Shown piece by piece: positions 54,862-63,128 of a stretch of 64,000 nt of DNA. The notes beneath the pieces are model-generated. The model made no database searches, was not told the origin of the DNA, and saw only the letters and a program-made list of their open reading frames with translations. The translations under genes and the position numbers were made by a program. The first letter of the stretch is position 1. Each line of letters begins with the position of its first letter. This stretch comes from Sporosarcina sp. ACRSM (GTDB lineage: Bacteria > Bacillota > Bacilli > Bacillales_A > Planococcaceae): positions 62,001 to 126,000 of the forward strand of contig NZ_JAKRNU010000013.1 in assembly GCF_022346545.1 (NCBI RefSeq), in the 5' to 3' direction.

Positions 54862-55724
54862 CGCTATCACTCGAACTCAAAGAAGAGTTCCTACTGAAGG
54901 ACGTCCTTCGAGTTGTTGGCATCCCTGAATCTTCCTATTATTATCATATTAATCGAATGCAGACTTCCAGCCCTATTCAAGAGTTGGAAGACATGTTTCA
55001 ATCTATCTTCGAGAAGAACGATGGCAACTATGGCTATCGACGAATCAAACTAGAACTAAGGAACAGAGGCATGGAAGTGAACCACAAAAAGGTTCAACGC
55101 ATCATGACAGAACTCGGATTGAAGGGGAATAAGTTTATGCGGAAATCACGCCGATATAGTTCTTACAAGGGGACAGTGGGTACTGTCGCGAAGAACCTAA
55201 TTCATCGCCGTTTTTACACAAATACAGCTTATCAAAAGCTGACAACCGACATCACAGAATTCAAATGTGCAGATAACTGTAAGCTTTATTTAAGCCCTAT
55301 TATGGATATGTATAATGGAGAAATACTTTCATACGGTATCAGCAAGCGTCCAACGCTGGACTTTGTGATGGAACCATTAGAAGACGCTCTTGAAATTGTT
55401 AAAGGTTCAAAGTACCGGACAACTATCCACTCTGATCAAGGATGGCACTATCAGCATTGAAAATTGGTCAAGACCCTGAAGGATCACAAAGTATTCCAAA
55501 GCATGTCACGCAAAGGGAACTGCATAGATAATTCACCAATGGAAAAGTTCTTCGGGCTACTAAAGCAGGAGATGTATTATGGCATGGCACCTCGCACAAA
55601 CGAGGAATTAAAAAGAGATATTGAGTCTTACATCAGTTATTACAACAACAAACGGATCAAACAGAAATTGGCTGGCATGAGTCCGGTTCAATACCGTCTT
55701 CACACCAGCCAATTAGCTGCATAA
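54810..55724 (+). pseudogene. IS3-family OrfB transposase with internal stop
   Basis: Reading in the -1 frame from the slippery site gives GLSRKAQVALSLELKEEF and YYYHINRMQTSSPIQELED, then the DDE integrase core: TTDITEFKCADNCKLYLSPI (first Asp), TIHSDQGWHYQH (second Asp) and SRKGNCIDNSPMEKFFGLLK (Glu). A TGA at 55458-55460 interrupts the frame directly after HYQH. Everything after it is intact to QLAA. One nonsense mutation therefore inactivates an otherwise complete ~300-residue transposase. Confidence 0.88.
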
Positions 55725-55752
55725 TATAAAACTCTAACTTTTAGGGGTCGCA

Positions 55753-55870
55753 TCACCAATCCCGAAAGACAGTTGGCTGTTCGCTTTATTCAGGTTTTTG
55801 ATCCTACCACTAGATTACCAGACTAACTCAAAAAATAACGAAAGAGTTGTCAGAATCATGTTAGAACCTG
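55753..55870. repeat. Right arm of long inverted repeat at cassette 3' ends
   Basis: This is the inverted partner of 54160-54277. The inner 30 bases (55753-55782) begin TCACCAATCCCGAAAGACAG. The 70 bases between its outer end and the stop of the minus-strand cassette show nothing further. Confidence 0.8.
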
Positions 55871-55942
55871 TTATCCGAACTTCCTTTCATACTAAAAGGA
55901 ATTCTGTTCTGACCCCATTTTGCAAATATTTCAACGAGGAAA

Positions 55943-57874
55943 TTATTTAATTTCAATGATACCAACATTTGTTTTGTTATCATTTACGTCAGCAATATCA
56001 ATTGTTGTTTGTGGACGTAATTCCACTTTTTTACCTTCTGCAAGTAAATCATTGATATTAGCATTAACTGATACAGTAACAGTTTCATCATTTGCAGAAA
56101 TAGCTGTAGTTGTTGCTGTAGATGAAGATTTAACACCATCTACAAAAACATCAAAGTCGTTGCCAGTTGTAGAACTTGCACCTAATGCTTCACTAAACGT
56201 TAAAACAATTGTAGTTGGATTTCCAGGAGTCGAAGTAATGACTGCTGATTTTACTGTAGGTGCAACATTTTCTGTTAATACAATGTTTTTAGTTTCATTT
56301 GCTGCAATACTATTAGCCGCATATGCTTTAACACCATTAACAGTAACATCATAGTTACCAGAACTTTCGATAGTTCCTTCTTTAATTGCTAAACGAACTA
56401 CTGCACCTGATGCACTATTAGATGTAATTGTTGCTTTTGTTACTGTTGCACCTTCAACTGCATAATTAGATACATTTGCTGCAGTAGCTGGATCAATTAA
56501 TACAGGGAATGCAACATCAATATAGCTTCCATCTGCTACTGTAGCACCATAAGTTGCTGAAGTAACAACTAATTTTTGAACTGGAGCTGTTGCTGCTGTG
56601 TTAGTAAAGTTAACAGTAGTTTTTGCAATATCGTTAGCATAAGCATCTGTAACATAACCCGCAGGAATATCAAACTCGTAATTTAATGCTAATGGTAAAT
56701 CAGCTGGTGTACTATCTTGTAATTCAATTTTTACTAATTTTTTATTATCTGAGTCTACAGTGAAGTTAGCTTCTGGTACAGTTACTGGAGTAACAACACC
56801 ATATAGGTTTGTATAATTGAATGTTAAATCAGCTGAACCTTTCTTCACAACATCCTCAGAGAATGTAAGGTAAAGGTGATTCACTCCAGATACATTTACT
56901 ACTTCTTTAGATTGGATTGTTGGAGCTACTTTATCAGTATTAAAGAATACAGTTTGTGCAGTAGCAGCATTAAGATTTGAAGAAGAATCAACAATCGTTC
57001 CTGCTCCAAAGCTTACTGTTGCAGAAGTAGTGATAGCATCAGCAGCTTCTAATGTAAGATAAACTACATTTTTCTCAGAAGATTTTTGAGATACAGTGAA
57101 AGATGTACCTGCAGATGCAGCAGAAGCTACACCAGTTAAAGCACCTACTTTAATGTCTGCTAATTGTCCTGAAACTGTACTTACTTCTTCACTAAAAGTA
57201 ACTTTTACAGTAGTAGAAGAAGTTGCTACTGCAGAAACGACTGTTGGTGCAGTTGAATCAGAAGTTACTTTTTGAGTAATTGTGCTATAAGGTACTGATA
57301 CATTATTAGCAAAATCTGTTAAATCAGAAATAGCAATTTTAACATCTTTATTAGCAAGAGTTGAAGCATCGAATTTAATAGTTAACTCTTTTTTGTTATC
57401 ACTCCATGTTTCAGTCGGAGCTGTAACTGCACCTAAAGAACTGTCAACATAAGTATAAACAGGAGTAGCAGCTTTGATTGGCTCTGAGAATACTAGTTTA
57501 ACAGTATCATTACCAACTCGTTGTACAGAAGTTACTGATGCACGTGTTTTATCAGATAAATTGTAAGAACCTTCAAATGCAGGTGCAAACAATAATGAAG
57601 AATCCTTATGAGTTACTTTATTTGCTGCTACTTGAACAAAGTTATAAGAGCCTGCAGTTGGTTCCCAGTTTACAAAAGTAGAACCATCAGCAATAATTGT
57701 TAATGTTTTACCATCTGCACTTAGTGTTGTTGGATAAGTGCTAGCCCCAAGCCCAGCTCCGCCTACTGTTACAATAGAACCTAAAAGGTTACCATCTGTA
57801 CCGATTACTGATGATTTTGCAACTGGTTGAGAAAATTTAATTTGTAACTCACTAGCGTTAATCGCACTTTCCAC
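55943..57874 (-). CDS. Second S-layer-type cassette, opposite orientation
   Basis: The 643-codon frame consists of SbsA-type Ig-like repeats: SAINASELQIKFSQPV, TSVQRVGNDTVKLVFSEPI, TVVSAVATSSTTVKVTFSEE, HLYLTFSEDVV and TTIVLTFSEALG. It ends NKTNVGIIEIK. It has no signal peptide, SLH domain, cysteine or ribosome binding site. The frame continues a few codons upstream (FFKKVDGVESAINA) into a terminator-like hairpin, so it does not begin as a normal gene. Codon bias is the same as in the plus-strand cassette. It is probably a silent alternative S-layer body. The start at 57874 is only the first possible initiation codon. Confidence 0.72.
   Translation of the reverse strand: MESAINASELQIKFSQPVAKSSVIGTDGNLLGSIVTVGGAGLGASTYPTTLSADGKTLTIIADGSTFVNWEPTAGSYNFVQVAANKVTHKDSSLLFAPAFEGSYNLSDKTRASVTSVQRVGNDTVKLVFSEPIKAATPVYTYVDSSLGAVTAPTETWSDNKKELTIKFDASTLANKDVKIAISDLTDFANNVSVPYSTITQKVTSDSTAPTVVSAVATSSTTVKVTFSEEVSTVSGQLADIKVGALTGVASAASAGTSFTVSQKSSEKNVVYLTLEAADAITTSATVSFGAGTIVDSSSNLNAATAQTVFFNTDKVAPTIQSKEVVNVSGVNHLYLTFSEDVVKKGSADLTFNYTNLYGVVTPVTVPEANFTVDSDNKKLVKIELQDSTPADLPLALNYEFDIPAGYVTDAYANDIAKTTVNFTNTAATAPVQKLVVTSATYGATVADGSYIDVAFPVLIDPATAANVSNYAVEGATVTKATITSNSASGAVVRLAIKEGTIESSGNYDVTVNGVKAYAANSIAANETKNIVLTENVAPTVKSAVITSTPGNPTTIVLTFSEALGASSTTGNDFDVFVDGVKSSSTATTTAISANDETVTVSVNANINDLLAEGKKVELRPQTTIDIADVNDNKTNVGIIEIK
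57854..57869 (-). repeat. 16-bp junction sequence shared by both S-layer cassettes (right copy)
   Basis: On the minus strand this reads AAGTGCGATTAACGCT, identical to 51474-51489. It lies within the first codons of the minus-strand cassette. Confidence 0.7.
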
Positions 57875-57891
57875 TCCATCAACTTTTTTAA

Positions 57892-57936
57892 AGAACGCCT
57901 GAAACCCTTATATACCAAGGGTTTCAGGCGTTCTTC
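57892..57936 (-). terminator. Hairpin directly upstream of the minus-strand cassette
   Basis: GAACGCCTGAAACCCTT / AAGGGTTTCAGGCGTTC is a perfect 17-bp stem with a 7-base loop, followed on the minus strand by TTTAAAAAAG. It would stop any transcript entering the cassette from its 5' side, consistent with silencing. Confidence 0.75.
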
Positions 57937-57959
57937 AAAAATCAGTTAGTCAGGTTAAG

Positions 57960-58088
57960 TACGATATTATGCGAAGCCTTGGACATGAGAGGATTGAAAC
58001 GACCATGATCTACTTAGATAAGGTGTTTGAGAAGCAACGACATGCCATTCATAGTTGGAATACCGAACAGTTTGGCCAATATATATAA
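57960..58088 (+). pseudogene. C-terminal remnant of a tyrosine recombinase (copy 1)
   Basis: In one frame the plus strand reads YDIMRSLGHERIETTMIYLD, KVFEKQRHAIHSWNTEQFGQ, YI and stop. LGHERIETTMIYLD is the end of a tyrosine recombinase catalytic domain, with the nucleophile Tyr. No upstream part of the gene is present. A related remnant follows the next gene. Confidence 0.78.
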
Positions 58089-58335
58089 AAGAAATACAAA
58101 CCCCTCACCGAACAAGCCAAATTCATTAATAAAACATCGCTTTTCAATTATTGGATTCGGGTTGTTGTGATTCGTCTAATGGACGTAATGTGTTTAAATT
58201 TTCAATTCATCTTGCCAATCCATTTGTCTTCTTTCCTTTCGTCCAACTAACTTTCTTAATAAACTGTCATATCATTTCCTTCTCAATGACCAATTTGATA
58301 CAATTGCCATCAAAATATCCGATGAGGTGATCAGC

Positions 58336-59007
58336 ATGTGTGGACGCTTTACGATTACAACAGCCATTGATGATATCATGGAACACTTTGCTATCAGCAA
58401 TGAAATTGATGACGCATATTATCAACCAAGCTTTAATGTAGCACCGTCACAAAATGTTCTATCTGTCATCAACGACGGGGAAAACAATCGCTTAGGCTAC
58501 TTACATTGGGGCCTAATCCCTCCATGGGCTAAAGATAAGAAAATCGGCTATAAAATGATCAATGCGCGAGCCGAAACGTTGACTGTAAAACCTAGTTACC
58601 GAAACGCTTATAAAAAACGCAGGTGCATTATTGTTGCTGACTCTTTCTACGAATGGAAGCGCCTCGACGACAAAACCAAAATCCCTATGCGCGTCAAACT
58701 CAAATCAAATGAATTATTTGGAATGGCCGGCTTATGGGAATCTTGGAAAACAAATAATGAAACCATCCATTCGTGTACTATTATTACTACAAAGCCCAAC
58801 GAGCTAGTGGCCGAAATTCACGACCGGATGCCAGTCATTTTGAAACAGCAGAACGAACAAACCTGGCTCGATCCATCGATTACCGACACTAATCAACTTA
58901 GCCCTCTATTGGTACCTTACGACGCAAGTGACATGGAAGCCTATCAGGTTACTCCGCTAGTTAATTCACCTAAAAACAATTCAGTGGATTTGATCCAAAG
59001 AGTATAA
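58336..59007 (+). CDS. SRAP-domain protein (SOS response-associated, YedK/HMCES family)
   Basis: The 223-residue product starts MCGRF, and the Cys2 exposed after Met removal is the residue that crosslinks to abasic sites in single-stranded DNA. Other SRAP signatures are FNVAPSQNVL, HWGLIPPWAKD, NARAETL, RCIIVADSFYEWK (active-site Glu) and IHDRMPVIL. It protects abasic sites during replication. The ATG at 58336 (GAGGTGA upstream) is chosen over the GTG at 58327 because the family needs Met-Cys at the start. It stands between two related recombinase remnants in direct orientation, suggesting it arrived with mobile DNA. Confidence 0.92.
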   Translation: MCGRFTITTAIDDIMEHFAISNEIDDAYYQPSFNVAPSQNVLSVINDGENNRLGYLHWGLIPPWAKDKKIGYKMINARAETLTVKPSYRNAYKKRRCIIVADSFYEWKRLDDKTKIPMRVKLKSNELFGMAGLWESWKTNNETIHSCTIITTKPNELVAEIHDRMPVILKQQNEQTWLDPSITDTNQLSPLLVPYDASDMEAYQVTPLVNSPKNNSVDLIQRV

Positions 59008-59033
59008 GCAAGAGGGGGCTACGGTAGAGAAGT

Positions 59034-59144
59034 CTTGGGCATGCGGGGATTGAAACGACGATGATTTATTTGGAGAAGGTGTTTGAGAAGGAACGTCATG
59101 TGATCCATTCCTGGAGATCGGATGCATTTGGCGACTATATATAA
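59034..59144 (+). pseudogene. C-terminal remnant of a tyrosine recombinase (copy 2)
   Basis: The segment GIETTMIYLEKVFEKERHVI, HSWRSDAFGDYI and stop is about 75-80% identical in DNA to the remnant at 57960-58088 and in the same orientation. A one-base deletion disrupts the LGH motif just before it. Confidence 0.78.
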
Positions 59145-59206
59145 TGAAGAAAGAACTCATTCTACCTAATAAAAAAAGGATGGACAATCCCCTTCCCGGA
59201 AGATTG

Positions 59207-60043
59207 TCACATCCATTTATCATACATCTCTTTTCTAGCTTGGTTATATAATCGGGCGTACAACTGGGTTGTGTGAGGGTGGTCATGCCCCAGAAGTTCC
59301 TGAATACTTTCGAGCGGCATCCCTTTTTGAGCGAGGTGTGCAGCAAACGTATGGCGCATCGTATGAGGGGTTACCCTACATCCTAAATGTTTGGAATAGG
59401 ATTGAAAGTGGGTCCTGATCTTCTGCTGACGAATTCTCGCCGTTGCCTCTTGATTGATAAATACATCCGGTAATGAATCCGTCCGTGAATCGAGACAGGC
59501 TTGTAAATGTTGGCCGCACGCGTGACTGAATAACACAACTCGCCCTTTTTTCCATTTCCCTTCGGGAATTAGAATGCTCCGCTCGCTCCAATTAATATCC
59601 GCTTTCTTCATATCCACCAGTTCACTAATTCTGACCCCTGTCGCAAATAGAATTTCAATGACTGCACGCTCCAAAAGCTGTCCTTCCACGCAATCCCTAA
59701 GACTCGTGAGCTGAGTGGGCGTTAAATAATTGGGTAATTTCTCTTCTATCTTTGGGAATGGTATTTTCCTTGCAGGATCGATGGGGATAATCCCTTCTTC
59801 CAGACAATATTTATAAAAGGTTTTTAGTCCAATCAACTTACCTTGAACTGAATTCGGTTTGTATCCTTTTTCTTTCAACATCATCAGCCAGTTCCGAATA
59901 TCCTTTGAGGTGATCACATCAAATGGTATATTTAGATGTTCTTGTAATTGATTGACGGCTAGTTGATAGCTCCTGATTGTTCGGGGTGCCATTCGGAACT
60001 GATAATCATCCTTGAATTTTTCAATGTACATGTCTGCTTCCAT
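59207..60043 (-). CDS. Tyrosine recombinase, short member of pair A
   Basis: The 278-residue product has a core-binding domain (MAPRTIRSYQLAVNQL to TFYKYCLEEG) and a full catalytic domain with Arg in TGVRISEL, basic residues in EGKWKKGR, HTMRHTFAAHL, LGHDHPHTT and nucleophile Tyr in LYARLYN. I start at ATG 60043, nine bases after AAGGAGG; this gives the same length as the other short enzyme (277). It starts 14 bases after the long recombinase gene and is translated with it. Confidence 0.88.
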   Translation of the reverse strand: MEADMYIEKFKDDYQFRMAPRTIRSYQLAVNQLQEHLNIPFDVITSKDIRNWLMMLKEKGYKPNSVQGKLIGLKTFYKYCLEEGIIPIDPARKIPFPKIEEKLPNYLTPTQLTSLRDCVEGQLLERAVIEILFATGVRISELVDMKKADINWSERSILIPEGKWKKGRVVLFSHACGQHLQACLDSRTDSLPDVFINQEATARIRQQKIRTHFQSYSKHLGCRVTPHTMRHTFAAHLAQKGMPLESIQELLGHDHPHTTQLYARLYNQARKEMYDKWM

Positions 60044-60057
60044 TCTTTCCATCCTCC

Positions 60058-61953
60058 TTATCCCATATACATTCGGTATAAACTGAGTAGCTTCCATTTG
60101 GGCATACGGGCGTAAATTTTTGTCGTTTGAAGGTTCGTATGGCCTAGTTCATCTGCTATAAAAGAAAGCTCAGCACCTTTTGTTAATAATTCTGTCGCAA
60201 ATGTATGCCGCATACGATGCGGATGAAGTTTTCCTACTACCCCTGCCTTTTGACCAATCTGCTCAACAATTCCTTGTTTACTTCGAATGCTTAGTCGCGT
60301 TCCTCTATCAGAAACAAAAAGTGCAGGATGTTCAGCATCAGCAGTTTCCAAATAGCGTTCCAATAAAATGGCACAGGTTTCAGAAAAATGGACCTCTCGT
60401 ATTTTATTCCCTTTTCCGGTCACACGCGCGGTCCTTTGTTCCAAATCTACGTCTTTTTTATTAAGTTGATGGACTTCACCGATACGACATCCGGAAGTGA
60501 GAAGAAATTCCACTATCACCCGGTTGCGTAGGTTTTGTTTTTCGCATACCTGCCGCACTTTCGCAATTTCTGGTTTTTCCAGATACTTTGGAACGGGTTT
60601 CGGCAGTCGTGGATACCATCTCCTTTTGATCGGTATTTTCTCCATATAACCTTCATCTACACAAAATGTGTAGAAGGACGCAAGGACACCTATCCGATAT
60701 CGGATTGTCGAGACTTTTAAATTCTGTTGTTGCTGAATCAACCATTCCTGAATATCATCTGGCGTTAGATTAGAAAACTGTTCCTGTCTATCCCCGAAAA
60801 ATTTTTCCAGAAAAAACTTATATTGATAAATTGTTTGTGGACTCAAATTTGCTACACGTATGCTCAACAAAAATTCATGAATAACCTCTTGATTTTCTTG
60901 GTTAACGATTGGTTTGCTTAACTCCCAGTATTTTTCCGCATCTTCTTTTTCCCATTTGTATTTCACAGGGGATGTGTCCAAATAGTCTTTGCGGACACAA
61001 AAAGTATAAAAAGAGCGAAGAATACTCATATTGCTTACTTTCGTTCTATCTTTCAAATCTTTTTGATGATTTTCAAACCACTGTTGGATATCGTTCGTTT
61101 CTATAAGTGAAAAATGAGTATGGATATATTTAAAAAATAATTGGAGAAAGGTTCTGTAATCCTCAATTGTTCGCTTGTTTCGATTTCTATTTTTAAGGTG
61201 TAACAAAAATGCATTAATCACTTTTTTGTTTTCTTCATTCGGTAAACGAATCTGTATCTCCCAATAATTTTCTGATACCTCTTTAAATCTTCTTTTGTTT
61301 CGTAAGGGAGGGTTTTTCATCAGGCCTTCCTCCCAACAAAACTCGTAGAACAACCGCAGCGCACTAAGAATTCCACGTAGTGTATCCTTATTCCAGGTAT
61401 TCCGGTTTTTCGTAAGCCAATGATTGATTTCCTCTAATGTAATAGAATCAAACGACTTTTCGAACGCCTTGAAAAAGTTTTGCAAAAACACCCTTTTACA
61501 AACAATGGTCTTCTCACTTCTATCTAACTTTTTCAAGCTAAACAAAAACGTATTGATGACATGTTGGTTTTCTTGATTGGGTAATGATTTCTTTAACTCC
61601 CAGTACATTTCTGGGCTGGAGTTTACTATCTGATTGTCTTGAAGTGGTGATGCTTCAATCTGCTTTTCCACCACACAAAAACTATAGAAAGTGCGTAAGG
61701 TTATTAAATAGGCGCCAACGGTTCTTTCGGTTCGATTTTTTCGTTGTTCCCTAAGCCAAGATTCTATGTCTTCCCGGGTAACAGAAGTATATGTTTTCTG
61801 ATGCGATACAAAAAAATGATGCAAAGTACCACGATGGCGGCGAATGGTTTCCACACTTCTATTCTTTTCTCTCAAGCTGAGTACAAATTCATTGATCATT
61901 TTCCTATTTTCTAGTTTTAGTAATTCATCATTTAATTCCCCGTAGCCCCCCAA
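60058..61953 (-). CDS. Tyrosine recombinase with four tandem core-binding domains, long member of pair A
   Basis: The 631-residue protein is about twice the usual length. Four SAM-like core-binding units of about 84 residues start near residues 20, 132, 245 and 357, at a steady ~112-residue period. Each runs from (V/M)I(N/H)xFLxxL to FYxFC. They are linked by a recurring YWEL..xLPNxENxxVI segment. One catalytic domain follows (about 455-625): Arg490 (TSGCRIGE), Lys in TGKGNK, His579-x2-Arg582 (PHRMRHTFA), His605 (LGH) and Tyr614. All catalytic residues are intact. The TTG at 61953 is close to GGGAGG; ATG 61899 is an alternative. I know no described recombinase with this domain count. Confidence 0.85.
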   Translation of the reverse strand: MGGYGELNDELLKLENRKMINEFVLSLREKNRSVETIRRHRGTLHHFFVSHQKTYTSVTREDIESWLREQRKNRTERTVGAYLITLRTFYSFCVVEKQIEASPLQDNQIVNSSPEMYWELKKSLPNQENQHVINTFLFSLKKLDRSEKTIVCKRVFLQNFFKAFEKSFDSITLEEINHWLTKNRNTWNKDTLRGILSALRLFYEFCWEEGLMKNPPLRNKRRFKEVSENYWEIQIRLPNEENKKVINAFLLHLKNRNRNKRTIEDYRTFLQLFFKYIHTHFSLIETNDIQQWFENHQKDLKDRTKVSNMSILRSFYTFCVRKDYLDTSPVKYKWEKEDAEKYWELSKPIVNQENQEVIHEFLLSIRVANLSPQTIYQYKFFLEKFFGDRQEQFSNLTPDDIQEWLIQQQQNLKVSTIRYRIGVLASFYTFCVDEGYMEKIPIKRRWYPRLPKPVPKYLEKPEIAKVRQVCEKQNLRNRVIVEFLLTSGCRIGEVHQLNKKDVDLEQRTARVTGKGNKIREVHFSETCAILLERYLETADAEHPALFVSDRGTRLSIRSKQGIVEQIGQKAGVVGKLHPHRMRHTFATELLTKGAELSFIADELGHTNLQTTKIYARMPKWKLLSLYRMYMG

Positions 61954-61967
61954 TTCCTCCCGCCTCT

Positions 61968-62282
61968 CTAGATTTGATATTGATCATACTTATATTTTAT
62001 TTCGTTATTCATGGGTCTCGTATAGATTCCCATACTATTAGTATTGGCATGGCCGAGCAGTTCCTGAATATCGGCATATTCTATGCCTTTTAATGGGGAC
62101 ACCTAAAAAAAGCATTGCAATTTGATTCGGTTTTCCTCAATCGTCTTCTATTTTCCGCCAGTTTTTATAGTTAATAAAAACTCATTGATTACATTCTGAT
62201 TTGCCTCATTGGGCAACTTTAATTTTAGTTCCCAGTAATTTCTCTTTTTTTCTCCTCTTCGATTACGTTTGGAATCGGTCAT
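61968..62282 (-). pseudogene. Remnant of a third long/short recombinase pair
   Basis: The minus strand reads MTDSKRNRR..., then YWELKLKLPNEANQNVINEF and LLTIKTGGK with a stop. This is the linker plus start of a core-binding unit of a long enzyme. After more stops it jumps to GIEYADIQELLGHANTNSMG and IYTRPMNNEIKYKYDQYQI, the C-terminus of a short enzyme. About 2 kb between those parts has been lost. Head of a long and tail of a short gene show that a third pair once stood here between the other two. Confidence 0.8.
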
Positions 62283-62311
62283 ATTCGATTACGTTTGGAA
62301 TCGGTCATATT
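62260..62311. repeat. Perfect 26-bp tandem repeat
   Basis: Bases 62260-62285 and 62286-62311 are identical. The right copy contains the last codons and stop of the short recombinase of pair B. The left copy begins the decayed third pair. It looks like a junction duplication formed when one pair was inserted or copied next to another. Confidence 0.9.
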
Positions 62312-63122
62312 GTTTTTTCCGTGCTGTATTCATCAGACGAGTATAAATGCGCGTACTATTGATATTGATGTGACCGAGTAGTTCCTGAATATAGGTAAAG
62401 TCCATTCCCTTTTCGGCTAGATGGGCAGCAAATGTGTGCCGCATGGTGTGGGGGGTCACTCTGAATCCAAGTTTTTCTGTGTACTGCCGGAAAAGTAACT
62501 CCACAAAACAACGACTGAGTGGTCCACCTCCTTGATTTGAAATGAGATATTTACTTTCAACTTTCCGTTCAGCTAAATACCCATTCAATCTTTCCGCACA
62601 ATCATGGCTAAATAAGACAAAGCGCTCTTTATTCCCTTTCCCTTTTCGAATCCAAATTTGGCGGGTATCCCATTTGACATCTTCTAACTGGATATTTAAT
62701 AGTTCACTAATTCGAACACCCGTTGAATATAAAGCTTCTATAATGGCTCGATCCCTCTGATGATCTTTGGTCAACTCTTGAAGCAATGCCAGCTGTCGTT
62801 TATCTAAGTAGTAAGGAAGGGAATCCACTTTTTGCGGTGTACGAACTTTAAGTGTTGGATTACTCTTTAATTTGTTTTCCTCCAGGCAATAGCGATAAAA
62901 CGATTTCACAGCCGACAACTTCAATTGAATGCTGCGTGGTTTCAAACCACTCTCATCCATGGAAGCAAGCCAATCCCTAATGTCTTTCGCTTTTATTTGA
63001 TCATAGTTCTTTTGACAAAATGAAAAGAATTGTTGTAAGGCCAGCTTGTAGCTTCGGGTGGTTTCCGAGCTAAAACGTGATTGATGGTCCATAAAGAAAG
63101 CTTCTTGTATTTCAATATTCAT
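62289..63122 (-). CDS. Tyrosine recombinase, short member of pair B
   Basis: The 277-residue product has a core-binding domain (FSSETTRSYKLALQQFFSFC to SFYRYCLEENK) and a catalytic domain with Arg in STGVRISELL, Lys in RKGKGNKERF, HTMRHTFAAHL, LGHININST and Tyr in IYTRLMN. It is homologous along its length to the short enzyme of pair A. ATG 63122 follows GGGGTGA and lies 6 bases after the long gene's stop, so it is translationally coupled to it. Confidence 0.9.
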   Translation of the reverse strand: MNIEIQEAFFMDHQSRFSSETTRSYKLALQQFFSFCQKNYDQIKAKDIRDWLASMDESGLKPRSIQLKLSAVKSFYRYCLEENKLKSNPTLKVRTPQKVDSLPYYLDKRQLALLQELTKDHQRDRAIIEALYSTGVRISELLNIQLEDVKWDTRQIWIRKGKGNKERFVLFSHDCAERLNGYLAERKVESKYLISNQGGGPLSRCFVELLFRQYTEKLGFRVTPHTMRHTFAAHLAEKGMDFTYIQELLGHININSTRIYTRLMNTARKKQYDRFQT

Positions 63123-63128
63123 AGATAT

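Larger units (their letters stand above)
54278..55752 (+). mobile_element. IS3-family (IS150-group) insertion sequence
   Basis: A 1475-bp element with imperfect terminal inverted repeats starting TG: TGTGCACCCCAAAAGTTAGA on the left and, inverted, TGCGACCCCTAAAAGTTAGA on the right. It carries orfA and an interrupted orfB with a slippery heptamer between them. It sits exactly in the centre of a long inverted repeat, with no direct target duplication visible. Since the nonsense codon in orfB blocks the transposase, this copy should be immobile on its own. Confidence 0.9.
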
